Assembly: GCA_963755335.1 (NCBI GenBank)
Contig: CAVWJW010000008.1
Span: forward strand, 1,612,001-1,676,000
From: UBA10649 sp963755335
GTDB lineage: Bacteria > Actinomycetota > Actinomycetes > S36-B12
Length of the DNA stretch: 64,000 bases
Direction of reading: 5' to 3'
Positions 49,562 to 57,701 of the stretch are shown here, piece after piece (position 1 is the stretch's first letter; every line of letters begins with the position of its first letter). A program made the translations under genes and the position numbers. Below the pieces are notes generated by a model, which saw only the letters and a list, made by a program, of their open reading frames with translations, was not told where the DNA came from and searched no databases.

Positions 49562-49567
49562 ACGCTA
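49562..49567 (-). promoter_or_regulatory. -10 box, leaderless promoter of mpg
   Basis: TAGCGT, six bases (TCCCAC), then the GTG at 49555. Confidence 0.45.
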
Positions 49568-49629
49568 GCCGCGCCGCGGTCGGACGAGCCAGCCGGAATA
49601 AGTCATCTAGCCCAATTCAGTCAAAACGG

Positions 49630-49658
49630 TTGACGCGCACGCACGGGGCTGTTGTGCT
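49630..49658 (+). promoter_or_regulatory. Probable promoter of the cytochrome P450 gene
   Basis: TTGACG (49630-49635), 17-bp spacer, TGTGCT (49653-49658). The -35 is good, the -10 weak. A GAGGAG ribosome site follows before the GTG at 49684. Confidence 0.45.
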
Positions 49659-49683
49659 TCGTCGCCTACACCGAGGAGACGCT

Positions 49684-50934
49684 GTGAGCACAGACGAGAT
49701 CACCGGAACGCTCCTGGACCCGGCCGTGGCCGCCTGCCCCTTCCCGTACTACGCGGAGCTGCGCGACAAGGCTCCCGTCTACCAGATGCCGGAGACGGGG
49801 TTCTGGATCATCTCCCGCTACGACGACCTGCGCGACGTGCTGGCCGATCCGCAGACCTACTCGAACGACATCTCGATCGAGCAGCTGGCCGGAGAGGCCG
49901 TAGCCGACCTGGGTCGCCTGTACGACGACCACCTCGCCGAGATCGGCTGGGGCCACGTGCAGACCCTCCAGCGCACCGACCCTCCCGAGCACAGTCGCTA
50001 CCGACGCCTGATCAACCGCGCGCTGACCCCGCCGATGGTCAAGGCGATGCTGCCCAGCGTCGAGCGGATCACCGACGACCTCATCGACCGGTTCGCCGAT
50101 CGAGGAGAGTGCGAGTTCATCGGTGACTTCGCGTTCCCCCTGCCGGGCCTCGTGATCGCCGAGCAGATCGGACTGGACGCCAGCGAGATCAGCACGTTCA
50201 AGCGCTGGGCCGACGCGATGCTGGCCCCCGCCCAGGGACTGCTCACCGACGAGGAGTCCGTGCGCCGGTATGCCGGGATGGAGGCGGAGGCGCAGCACTA
50301 CCTCGAGGGCGTCTTCGAGGAGCGGCGCAAGAACCCGAGCGACGACATGCTGTCGGCCCTGATCGCCACGTCCGAGGACGGCGACGAGCCACTGAGCATG
50401 GCCGAGCTGCAGAACCTGATGAACCAGCTGATCACCGGCGGCTATACGACGACGGCGGACGCCATGGGCAACGCGATGCTCCTGCTCATCGAGCACCCCG
50501 ACCAGATGGAGCTGCTGCGCAACGACCGCTCCCTGCTCCACAACTTCGCCGACGAGGTCTTGCGGCACTCCAGCTCGGTGCAGGGCCTGTTCCGCCGCAC
50601 CACGAAGGACGTGGTCATCCGCGGGGTAGAGATCCCCGCGAACAGCATCCTGCATATCCGGTACGGCGCTGCGAACCACGACGAGGCCGTCTTCCCCGAG
50701 GCCATCGAGTTCGATATCCGGCGCGACAACGCGAGCAAGCACCTCGGCTTCTCGCGCGGGCCGCACTTCTGCGTCGGCCAGCCGCTCGCCATCCAGGAGA
50801 TGATGATCGCCTTCGACCGGCTGCTCGACCGGTTCGACGACTTCGCCCTGGCCCCGGGGGTCGTGCCCGAACGGGCGCCCGGACTGTTCCTGTACTCGCT
50901 GACGAGCCTGCCCATCACCTTCCGCGCCCGCTAG
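49684..50934 (+). CDS. Cytochrome P450
   Basis: 416 residues from the GTG at 49684 (GAGGAG upstream). Haem loop HLGFSRGPHFCVGQPLA with Cys363 as thiolate ligand; K-helix Glu-x-x-Arg in FADEVLRHSSSVQG; C-helix region DPPEHSRYRRLINRALTPP. The I-helix reads LITGGYTTTADAM: the usual acid of the AGxE/DTT motif is Thr, so the proton-delivery acid is missing. Soluble class I type, needing a ferredoxin; no redox partner is encoded nearby. Substrate unknown; sterols, fatty acids or terpenes are typical for actinomycete enzymes. Confidence 0.95.
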   Translation: MSTDEITGTLLDPAVAACPFPYYAELRDKAPVYQMPETGFWIISRYDDLRDVLADPQTYSNDISIEQLAGEAVADLGRLYDDHLAEIGWGHVQTLQRTDPPEHSRYRRLINRALTPPMVKAMLPSVERITDDLIDRFADRGECEFIGDFAFPLPGLVIAEQIGLDASEISTFKRWADAMLAPAQGLLTDEESVRRYAGMEAEAQHYLEGVFEERRKNPSDDMLSALIATSEDGDEPLSMAELQNLMNQLITGGYTTTADAMGNAMLLLIEHPDQMELLRNDRSLLHNFADEVLRHSSSVQGLFRRTTKDVVIRGVEIPANSILHIRYGAANHDEAVFPEAIEFDIRRDNASKHLGFSRGPHFCVGQPLAIQEMMIAFDRLLDRFDDFALAPGVVPERAPGLFLYSLTSLPITFRAR

Positions 50935-50968
50935 CCACGGGCGCCGGCCCACGGTCGATGGCCATGCT

Positions 50969-51445
50969 TCAGGGGGCGAAGGTGCGCCTGGGCGGGCCGA
51001 AGTCCTTGCGCGCCGGGTTGGCGGCACGCAGGTCGCGGCAGTGCCGATGCGCGACCCGGACGTTGTCCGGCGCGTACGTGCCCCCGCGGTCGATCGGCAC
51101 CACGTAGTCGACTGTGGGGTACGTGGCTCCGAGCCGCTCCTCGCCGACGTCGACTCGGCGCCGGTCGTCGGGATACGTGCGGGTGCCGCACAGCCAGCAC
51201 TTGCCGCCCTGCCTCTCGACCACCTGCTGCCATCGCGGCGGTCCCTTCTTCGCAGCCGCCTTTGCGGGGTTCATGGCGCGCTCGACCCGACGCTGATCAC
51301 GCTCCGCGTCACGCTCGCGCCGCCACGCGCGCTTGCGCTCCTGCGCCCGTTCGCGCCGATGCACCCGGAACTCCCGCAGCGGCTCGCGCAGCAGCAGGAC
51401 CAGTGCCAGCGCGGCCAGTCCGACGAGAAGGACGCCCCATCCCAT
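50969..51445 (-). CDS. HNH-endonuclease-like protein with N-terminal membrane segment
   Basis: 158 residues. Residues 3-21 (WGVLLVGLAALALVLLLRE) are a membrane helix, followed by an Arg-rich helix (HRRERAQERKRAWRRERDAE). The C-terminal half is an HNH domain: GGKCWLCGTRTYP (first Cys pair), TVDYVVPIDRGGTYAPDNVR (the DH-like and Asn) and VAHRHCRDLR (last His/Cys). The first His of HNH is replaced by Val in DYVVPIDRGG, so nuclease activity is doubtful. The membrane helix is unusual for this family. Lies 24 bp after argH. Confidence 0.75.
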   Translation of the reverse strand: MGWGVLLVGLAALALVLLLREPLREFRVHRRERAQERKRAWRRERDAERDQRRVERAMNPAKAAAKKGPPRWQQVVERQGGKCWLCGTRTYPDDRRRVDVGEERLGATYPTVDYVVPIDRGGTYAPDNVRVAHRHCRDLRAANPARKDFGPPRRTFAP

Positions 51446-51469
51446 GCGCAGGTGTGTCCGACTGCCGGC

Positions 51470-52879
51470 TCAGGCCCAGGCCACGCGCTGCTCGCCCAGC
51501 AGCAGGCGCAGGTCCGCCAGCTGCTCGGCGACGCGCGCGGGGGCCGTCCCACCGAATGCCGACCGTGAGTCCAGCGCCCCCTGGACGCTGAGCACCTCGC
51601 GCACCTCCGGTGACAGCCTCGGCGAGATCGACGCGAGGTCGTCGTCGGTGAGGTCCCACAGCTCGACGCCGGACGCCTCCGCACGGCGCACGCATGCACC
51701 TGCGACCTCATGGGCCTCGCGGAACGGCACCCCGTTGCGCACCAGCCACTCGGCGATATCGGTCGCGAGGGCGAAGCCCTCGGGGGCGGACGCCGCCATG
51801 CGGGCCGTGTCGAACCGCAGGGTCGCGATCATGCCGGTCATGGCGGGCAGCACGAGAAGCAGCTGCTCGACCGTGTCGAAGACCGGCTCCTTGTCCTCCT
51901 GGAGGTCGCGGTTGTAGCCGAACGGCAGGCCCTTCAGGGTCGCCAGCAGTCCGGTGAGGTTGCCGATGAGCCGGCCGGACTTGCCGCGAGCCAGCTCCGC
52001 GACGTCGGGGTTCTTCTTCTGCGGCATGATCGACGAGCCGGTCGACCACGCGTCGTCCAGCGTCGCCCAGCCGAACTCGCGCGAGGCCATCAGGATGACC
52101 TCCTCGCCCATGCGGGACAGGTGCACGCCGATCATGGCCGCGTCGAACAGGAACTCCGCCACCCAGTCGCGATCGCTCGTCGCATCGATGGAGTTGCCCA
52201 TGGCCTCGTCGAAGCCGAGGTCCAGGGCGACGGCCTGCGGGTCCAGACCCAGGCTCGAGCCGGCCAGCGCGCCCGCCCCGAGCGGCGAGCGGGCCGCGCG
52301 CTTGTCCCAGTCCCCCAGCCGCTCCACGTCGCGCGCCAGACCGTGAACATGCTTGGCCAGCTCATGGCCGAACGACACGGGCTGCGCGTGCTGCAGGTGC
52401 GTGAAGCCGGGAGAGAACGTCGACACGTGCTGCTCCGCCTGCGTGAGCAGCGCGTCCTGGAGGTCGGTTACCGCGTTGACGATGCGACGCACCTGATCGC
52501 GCAGGTACAGCTTGAAGTCCGTGGACACCTGGTCGTTGCGACTCCGCCCGGCTCGAAGCTTGCCGCCGAGCTCGCCCAGCCGCGCGATCAGCGCCCTCTC
52601 GACGGCGGTGTGCACGTCCTCGTCCGCGGGCTCGGGCACCAGCGTCCCCGCCGCGATCTGGGCGGCGAGGTCGTCGAGGGCCGCCGACACCAGTGCGAGC
52701 TCCTCGTCGGAGAGCAGTCCGGCTCGGTGCAGGACGCGCGCGTGCGCGCCGGTCTGCTGGACGTCGTACGGGGCCAGCCGCCAGTCGAAGTGGGTGGACA
52801 GGCTCAAGGCCGCCATCGCATCGGACGGGCCGTCCGCGAACCGGCCACCCCACAGCCGCGTGGGTTGCTGATCGGTCAC
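51470..52879 (-). CDS. argH: Argininosuccinate lyase
   Basis: 469 residues, standard. N-terminus TRLWGGRFADGPSDAMAALS; ALIARLGELGGKLRAGRSRN with DQVSTDF; FTHLQHAQPVSFGHELAKHV with the catalytic His; signature GSSIMPQKKNPDVAELARG with the Ser of the mobile loop. It cleaves argininosuccinate to arginine and fumarate. GTG start overlapping the argR stop (GTGA). Confidence 0.96.
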   Translation of the reverse strand: MTDQQPTRLWGGRFADGPSDAMAALSLSTHFDWRLAPYDVQQTGAHARVLHRAGLLSDEELALVSAALDDLAAQIAAGTLVPEPADEDVHTAVERALIARLGELGGKLRAGRSRNDQVSTDFKLYLRDQVRRIVNAVTDLQDALLTQAEQHVSTFSPGFTHLQHAQPVSFGHELAKHVHGLARDVERLGDWDKRAARSPLGAGALAGSSLGLDPQAVALDLGFDEAMGNSIDATSDRDWVAEFLFDAAMIGVHLSRMGEEVILMASREFGWATLDDAWSTGSSIMPQKKNPDVAELARGKSGRLIGNLTGLLATLKGLPFGYNRDLQEDKEPVFDTVEQLLLVLPAMTGMIATLRFDTARMAASAPEGFALATDIAEWLVRNGVPFREAHEVAGACVRRAEASGVELWDLTDDDLASISPRLSPEVREVLSVQGALDSRSAFGGTAPARVAEQLADLRLLLGEQRVAWA

Positions 52880-53392
52880 GGATTCCTCCTCTGCTCGGCA
52901 AGCTTCAACAACATCGCGCACAGTTCGGCGGCAGCACGTGGCGTGCGCATGACCAGGATGATCGTGTCGTCGCCGGCGACGCTGCCCACCGAGTCGACGA
53001 GGGTACTGCGGTCGAGGTGGCCGGCGAGGAACTGCGCGGCTCCCGGCGGCGTGTGGATGACGGCGATGTTGCCGGCAGCCTCGGCGCGCACCAGCAGCTC
53101 CTCGGCGACCCGGGCCAGCGCCGCGTCCGTGCCCGCCACGGGGATCGACGTGTCGGCCGGGCTCCGGTCGCTCGAGGGTGTAGTGCAGTCGGCCGGCCTC
53201 GTCGACGGACTTCTCCGCGCCGATGGCGTCAAGGTCACGCGACAAGGTCGCCTGCGTGACGTGGATGCCCTCCTCGGCGAGTGCGTTGCCGAGCTCCTCC
53301 TGCGAGCCGATCGACGTCGTGGCGATGATCGCCGCGATGCGCGAGCGCCGGGCCGTCATCGTTCGAGGCGCACCCGTGGTCGTGTCGGTCAC
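52876..53392 (-). CDS. argR: Arginine repressor ArgR, one frameshift
   Basis: About 171 residues after removing one C from CCC near 53165. N-terminal winged helix: TARRSRIAAIIATTSIGSQE, then ALAEEGIHVTQATLSRDLDA, the DNA-recognition helix. C-terminal arginine-binding hexamer domain: NIAVIHTPPGAAQFLAGHLD and GSVAGDDTIILVMRTPRAA (the GDDT motif). It would repress the arg genes, and the argC leader holds a candidate operator. GTG start overlapping the argD stop. Confidence 0.93.
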
Positions 53393-54571
53393 GACCCCAC
53401 CGATGCGACGACGTCGGCGCATGCGGACTGCCACGCGGCCAGGGCGTCGTCGATGTCCGCGTCGGCGATGGTGAGAGCAGGTGCGAAGCGGATCGCGTCG
53501 GGGGCGACCGCATTGACGATGATGCCGCGCGCCCGGGCGGCCCGTTCGAGGTCGGCGCTGACCGGGGACCCCAGCATCGCGGCGAGCAGCAGCCCGCGAC
53601 CGCGAACGCCCAAGGCCAGGCCACTGCTGCGGGACACGAGCTCAGCGGCGAGCCGATCGTGCAGCGAGCGCGCCCGCGACAGGAGGCCGTCCGCCTCGAT
53701 GGCGTCGAGCACCGCGAGCGCCGCCGACGCGGACACCGGATTGCCACCGAACGTCGATCCGTGGGAGCCCGGCCCGAAGAGGTTGGCTGCAGGCGTGAGG
53801 GCGATGCACGCACCGATGGGCAGGCCGCCGCCGAGCCCCTTGGCCAGCGTCATGACGTCCGGCACGACGCCCTCCCCCTGGAACGCGAACCATTCACCGG
53901 TGCGACCCACGCCCGTCTGCACCTCGTCGAGGACGAGCAGCGAACCGTGCGCATCCGCCAGGGCGCGCGCCGCGGCGAGGTATCCCGCCGGCGGGACGAC
54001 GACGCCGCCCTCACCCTGGATGGGCTCCAGGACGATGGCGGCCGTGGCGTCGGTGACGGCGGCGGCCAGGGCATCGGCGTCGCCGTAGGGGACGACGGCC
54101 ACATCGCCGGGCAGCGGGCGGAAGGGCTCCTGCTTGGCCGGCTGGGCCGTGAGGGCCAGCGAGCCCATGGTGCGGCCGTGGAAGCCGTTCGCGGCCACGA
54201 CCAGATGGGAGCGCCCGGTCAGTCGGGTCAGCTTGAAGGCGGCCTCGTTCGCCTCCGCGCCCGAGTTGCAGAAGAAGACCCGAGCGGTCGGCACGCCGGT
54301 GAGCGATACGAGACGCTCAGCCAGCGCGATCGTCGGCTCGCGTGGCCATCAGGTTGCTCGTGTGCCCCAGGGTCGCCAGCTGGGTCGACACGGCATCGAT
54401 GATGCGCGGGTCGGCGTGGCCAAGGGCGTTGACGGCGATCCCGGCCAGCAGGTCCACGTACTCGCTGCCCTCGGCGTCCCACACGCGCGAGCCCGCGCCA
54501 CGCACGAGCATCAGCGGCGGGGTCCCGTAGTTGTTCATGAGTGCGCCCTGCCAGCGCTCGGACCACGTCAT
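53389..54571 (-). CDS. argD: Acetylornithine aminotransferase, one frameshift
   Basis: About 393 residues after a +1 shift near 54345. N-terminus MNNYGTPPLMLVRGAGSRVW and DLLAGIAVNALGHADPRIID; after the shift FFCNSGAEANEAAFKLTRLT, SLLVLDEVQTGVGRTGEWFA and MTLAKGLGGGLPIGACIALT with the PLP Lys. Class III PLP aminotransferase, fourth step from glutamate to ornithine. The ATG at 54571 overlaps the argB stop (ATGA). Confidence 0.94.
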
Positions 54572-55456
54572 GACGGACGATCCCGGCAGGACCATCGTGC
54601 CGATCCCCGAGTCCGTGAAGACCTCGAGCAGGACGCAGTGCTCGACCCGGCCGTCGATGACGTGTGCTCGCGGGACGCCGCCGTCGACGGCACGCAGGCA
54701 GGCCTCCATCTTCGGGACCATTCCGCTCTCGAGCGTGGGCAGCATCGGCCCGAGCTCGTCAGCGGAGATCGTGCGGATGACGGACTCCGGATCCGGCCAG
54801 TTCGCGTACAGCCCCTCGACGTCGGTGAGCACCACGAGCTTCTCGGCTCCGAGCGAGACGGCAAGGGCCGCCGCCGCCGTGTCGGCGTTGACGTTGAAGG
54901 ACGTTCCGTCCACGTCGCGGGCAACCGTCGAGACGACAGGGATGAACCCGTCGTCGAGCAGCCGCGTCACGAAGTCAGGACGCACGTCCACGACGTCTCC
55001 GACCTGGCCGATGTCGACCTGCTCGCCGGCCACGGTGGCCGACCGACGCTCGGCCATGAACAGGTGGGCGTCCTCACCGGAGAGGCCGATGGCGAACGGT
55101 CCGTGCTCGTTGATGAGCCCGACGAGCTCGCGCTGCACCTGCCCGACCAGCACCATGCCGACGACGTCCATCACCTCGGGCGTGGTGACCCGAAGGCCGC
55201 CCTTGAACTCGGACTCGATGCCCAGCCGGGTCAGCATCGAGGAGATCTGCGGACCGCCTCCGTGAACGACCACCGGGCGCAGCCCGGCCAGCCGCAGGAA
55301 GACGACGTCCTCGGCGAAGCTCGCCTTCAGGGCGTCGTCGGTCATGGCATTGCCGCCGTACTTGAGCACGACGGTCGCGCCGTGGAAGCGCTCCAGCCAC
55401 GGCAGGGCCTCGGCGAGCACGGCCGCCTTCGCGGTGGCCTTGGCCAGGTCGGTCAT
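54568..55456 (-). CDS. argB: Acetylglutamate kinase, stop codon lost by a probable extra G
   Basis: About 295 residues. VVLKYGGNAMTDDALKASFA and PVVVHGGGPQISSMLTRLGI bind ATP and acetylglutamate; NVNADTAAAALAVSLGAEKL and LTDVEGLYANWPDPESVI complete the kinase. As sequenced the frame runs into argD without a stop. Removing one G from the GGG in CTGCCGGGATCG yields LPDRPS and a TGA overlapping the argD ATG, so the fusion is not real. It follows argJ by 7 bp. Confidence 0.94.
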
Positions 55457-55463
55457 GTCGCTC

Positions 55464-56630
55464 CTAGGTGGCGTAGGCCGAGTTCTCGTGGACGTAGTCG
55501 GCGGTCAGGTCGTTGGTCCACACGGTGGCCCGCTCCTGGCCGGCGCGGAGGTTGACGGTGATGCGCACCTGCCGCCCGGTCAGGTCGACGAGGTCGCGGG
55601 ACTCCCCGATCGAGCCCGATGCGCAGACCCACACTCCGTTGATGGCGACGTCGACCGCGTCGGACTCGAAGGCGGCGGACGTCGTGCCCATCGCCGACAG
55701 CACGCGCCCCCAGTTGGGGTCCTGGCCGTGGATGGCGCACTTGAGGAGGTTGCTGCGCGCGATCGCGCGAGCGACCTCCAGCGCGTCGTCGGTGGAACGC
55801 GCCTGCTCGACGACGATCTCGATGTCCTTGGACGCGCCCTCAGCGTCGGCGATCAGCTGACGGGCGAGGTCGGAGCACACCTGCGTGACGGCGTCGGCGA
55901 AGACGACCGGATCGGGAGTGACGCCCGACGCGCCGCTGGCGAGCAGGAACACGGTGTCGTTGGTGCTCATGCAGCCGTCGGAGTCGATCCGGTCGAACGA
56001 CAGATCGCACGCCTCGCGCAGCGCCTGGTCGGCCTGCTCGGGGGTGACGATGGCGTCGGTCGTGACGACGACGAGCATCGTCGCCAGCGCCGGGGCCAGC
56101 ATGCCCGCGCCCTTCGCCATCCCGCCGACGGTGAAGCCGTCGATGCTGACGCTGGCGACCTTGGGCACCGTGTCGGTCGTCATGATCGCGACAGCGGCGT
56201 CGGCGCCACCATCCGCCGACAGCTCTGGTCGCGGCGACGTCCACGCCGGCCAGCAGTCGGCCGATGGGCAGGCGCTCGCCTATCAGGCCCGTCGAGCACA
56301 CGCCGACGTCGCCGGGGCCCACCTCCTGGCCGGCGTTCGTGAGCACGTCGGCCACGTGCTCGGCGGTGTGGTGCGTGTCGGCGAAGCCACCGGGACCCGT
56401 ACAGGCATTCGCCCCGCCGCTGTTGAGGACCACGGCCTTGAGCTGGCCGTCGGCCACGGCCTGCTGCGACCACAGGACCGGGGCCGCCTTGAAGCGGTTC
56501 GACGTGAAGACGCCGCCGCGACGTCAAGGGGACCGTCATTGACGACGAGCGCAAGGTCGGGATTGCCCGACGCCTTGATGCCTGCGGTGATGCCGCTGGC
56601 GCGAAACCCCTGTGCCTGCGTGACGCTCAC
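55464..56630 (-). CDS. argJ: Bifunctional ornithine acetyltransferase / N-acetylglutamate synthase, two frameshifts
   Basis: 388 residues after a -1 correction near 56515 (one G missing in a GG run) and a +1 near 56225. Parts in order: GFRASGITAGIKASGNPDLA, VFTSNRFKAAPVLWSQQAVA, VVLNSGGANACTGPGGFADT, CSTGLIGERLPIGRLLAGVD, GGMAKGAGMLAPALATMLVV with the Thr at which the precursor splits itself, and KCAIHGQDPNWGRVLSAMGT. GTG start overlapping the argC stop (GTGA). It recycles the acetyl group in arginine synthesis. Confidence 0.93.
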
Positions 56631-57655
56631 GGTGCTACCCCGTTCCGTGACAGCCCGGCAGTCTCGTCGAGGCCGAGCATGAGATTGGCGTTCTGGACGG
56701 CCTGCCCGGCGGCACCCTTGACGAGGTTGTCGATCGCGCTGACCACCACCACTCTGCCCGAGTGCTCGTCGAGAGCGCACTGCAGGTGGACCATGTTGCT
56801 GCCGGCGACGGACGACGTCTGCGGCCAGAGGCCCTCGGGGAGCACGGACACGAACGGCTCGTCGGCGTAGGCAGCCATCAGGGCGTCCCGGACGTCGGCG
56901 GCGCGCGTGCCGGCCTTCGCGATCGCCGTGCACGTGGCGACGATGCCGCGGGGCATCGGTGCCAGGAGCGGCGTGAAGCTCAACGTCACCTTGGCGCCGG
57001 ACGCCCACGACAACGACTGCTCCATCTCCGGCGTGTGCTGGTGCGCACCGCCGACCTTGTAGGCCGACATGGAGCCCATCACCTGCGTGGCCAGGAGGGC
57101 ATCGGACGCCTTGCGACCTGCCCCAGAGGTTCCGGAAGCGGCGACGACCACGACGTCGGACGGTTCGGCCAGCCCGGCGCCGAGGACCGGCGCCAGGGCA
57201 AGGGCGACCGAGGTCGCGTAGCAGCCGGGGTTCGCCACGCGCGTCGAGGCCGCGACCTTCGCCCGCTGGTCGGTCAGCTCGGGCAGGCCGTAGGTCCAGG
57301 TCCCGGCGTGCGAGCCGCCGTAGTAGGTCGTCCAGTCCTCTGCCGTCACGAGGCGGAAGTCGGCCCCGAGGTCGACGACCATGACCTCGGGCGGCAGTTC
57401 GCGGACGATGGCCGCCGACTCACCATGCGGCAGGGCCAGGAAGACGAGGTCAGCGGAGCCCAGGATCGCGGGCGTCGTCTCGGCGAGCACCGTGCCGGCC
57501 AGGTCGGTGAGGTTCGGGTGGACGACGGCGAGCGACTCCCCCGCCCGGCTCGCCGCGGCCACCGGGCCGAGCGTCAGGCCAGGGTGGCCGGCGATCAGGC
57601 GAAGGAGCTCTCCGCCGGCGTACCCGGAGGCGCCGGCCACTGCGACGGTGGTCAT
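56627..57655 (-). CDS. argC: N-acetyl-gamma-glutamyl-phosphate reductase
   Basis: 342 residues. TVAVAGASGYAGGELLRLIA (NADP site), FLALPHGESAAIVREL, VVDLGADFRLVTAEDWTTYY, ANPGCYATSVALALAPVLGA with the catalytic Cys, and GAHQHTPEMEQSLSWA. First gene of argC-J-B-D-R-H, each overlapping or nearly touching the next. It has its own leaderless promoter (TATAGT six bases before the ATG), overlapped by a candidate ArgR site. Confidence 0.96.
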   Translation of the reverse strand: MTTVAVAGASGYAGGELLRLIAGHPGLTLGPVAAASRAGESLAVVHPNLTDLAGTVLAETTPAILGSADLVFLALPHGESAAIVRELPPEVMVVDLGADFRLVTAEDWTTYYGGSHAGTWTYGLPELTDQRAKVAASTRVANPGCYATSVALALAPVLGAGLAEPSDVVVVAASGTSGAGRKASDALLATQVMGSMSAYKVGGAHQHTPEMEQSLSWASGAKVTLSFTPLLAPMPRGIVATCTAIAKAGTRAADVRDALMAAYADEPFVSVLPEGLWPQTSSVAGSNMVHLQCALDEHSGRVVVVSAIDNLVKGAAGQAVQNANLMLGLDETAGLSRNGVAP

Positions 57656-57701
57656 GGGAGCACTATACGCATACACGCATATGGTGCCAGGCCCGCCCCG
57701 G
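57656..57701 (-). promoter_or_regulatory. argC promoter with candidate ARG box
   Basis: 46 bp between pheT and argC. -35 CTGGCA (57685-57690), 17 bp, -10 TATAGT (57662-57667), six bases, ATG: a leaderless start. Within the spacer and -10 the minus strand reads CATATGCGTGTATGCGTATA, a repeated ATGCGT element resembling the half-sites of actinomycete ARG boxes. ArgR bound here would block the polymerase. Confidence 0.6.

Noticed and set aside
51710..54088. Plus-strand open frame of 792 codons opposite argH, argR and argD
   Set aside because: Antisense shadow; the arg genes have full catalytic motifs.
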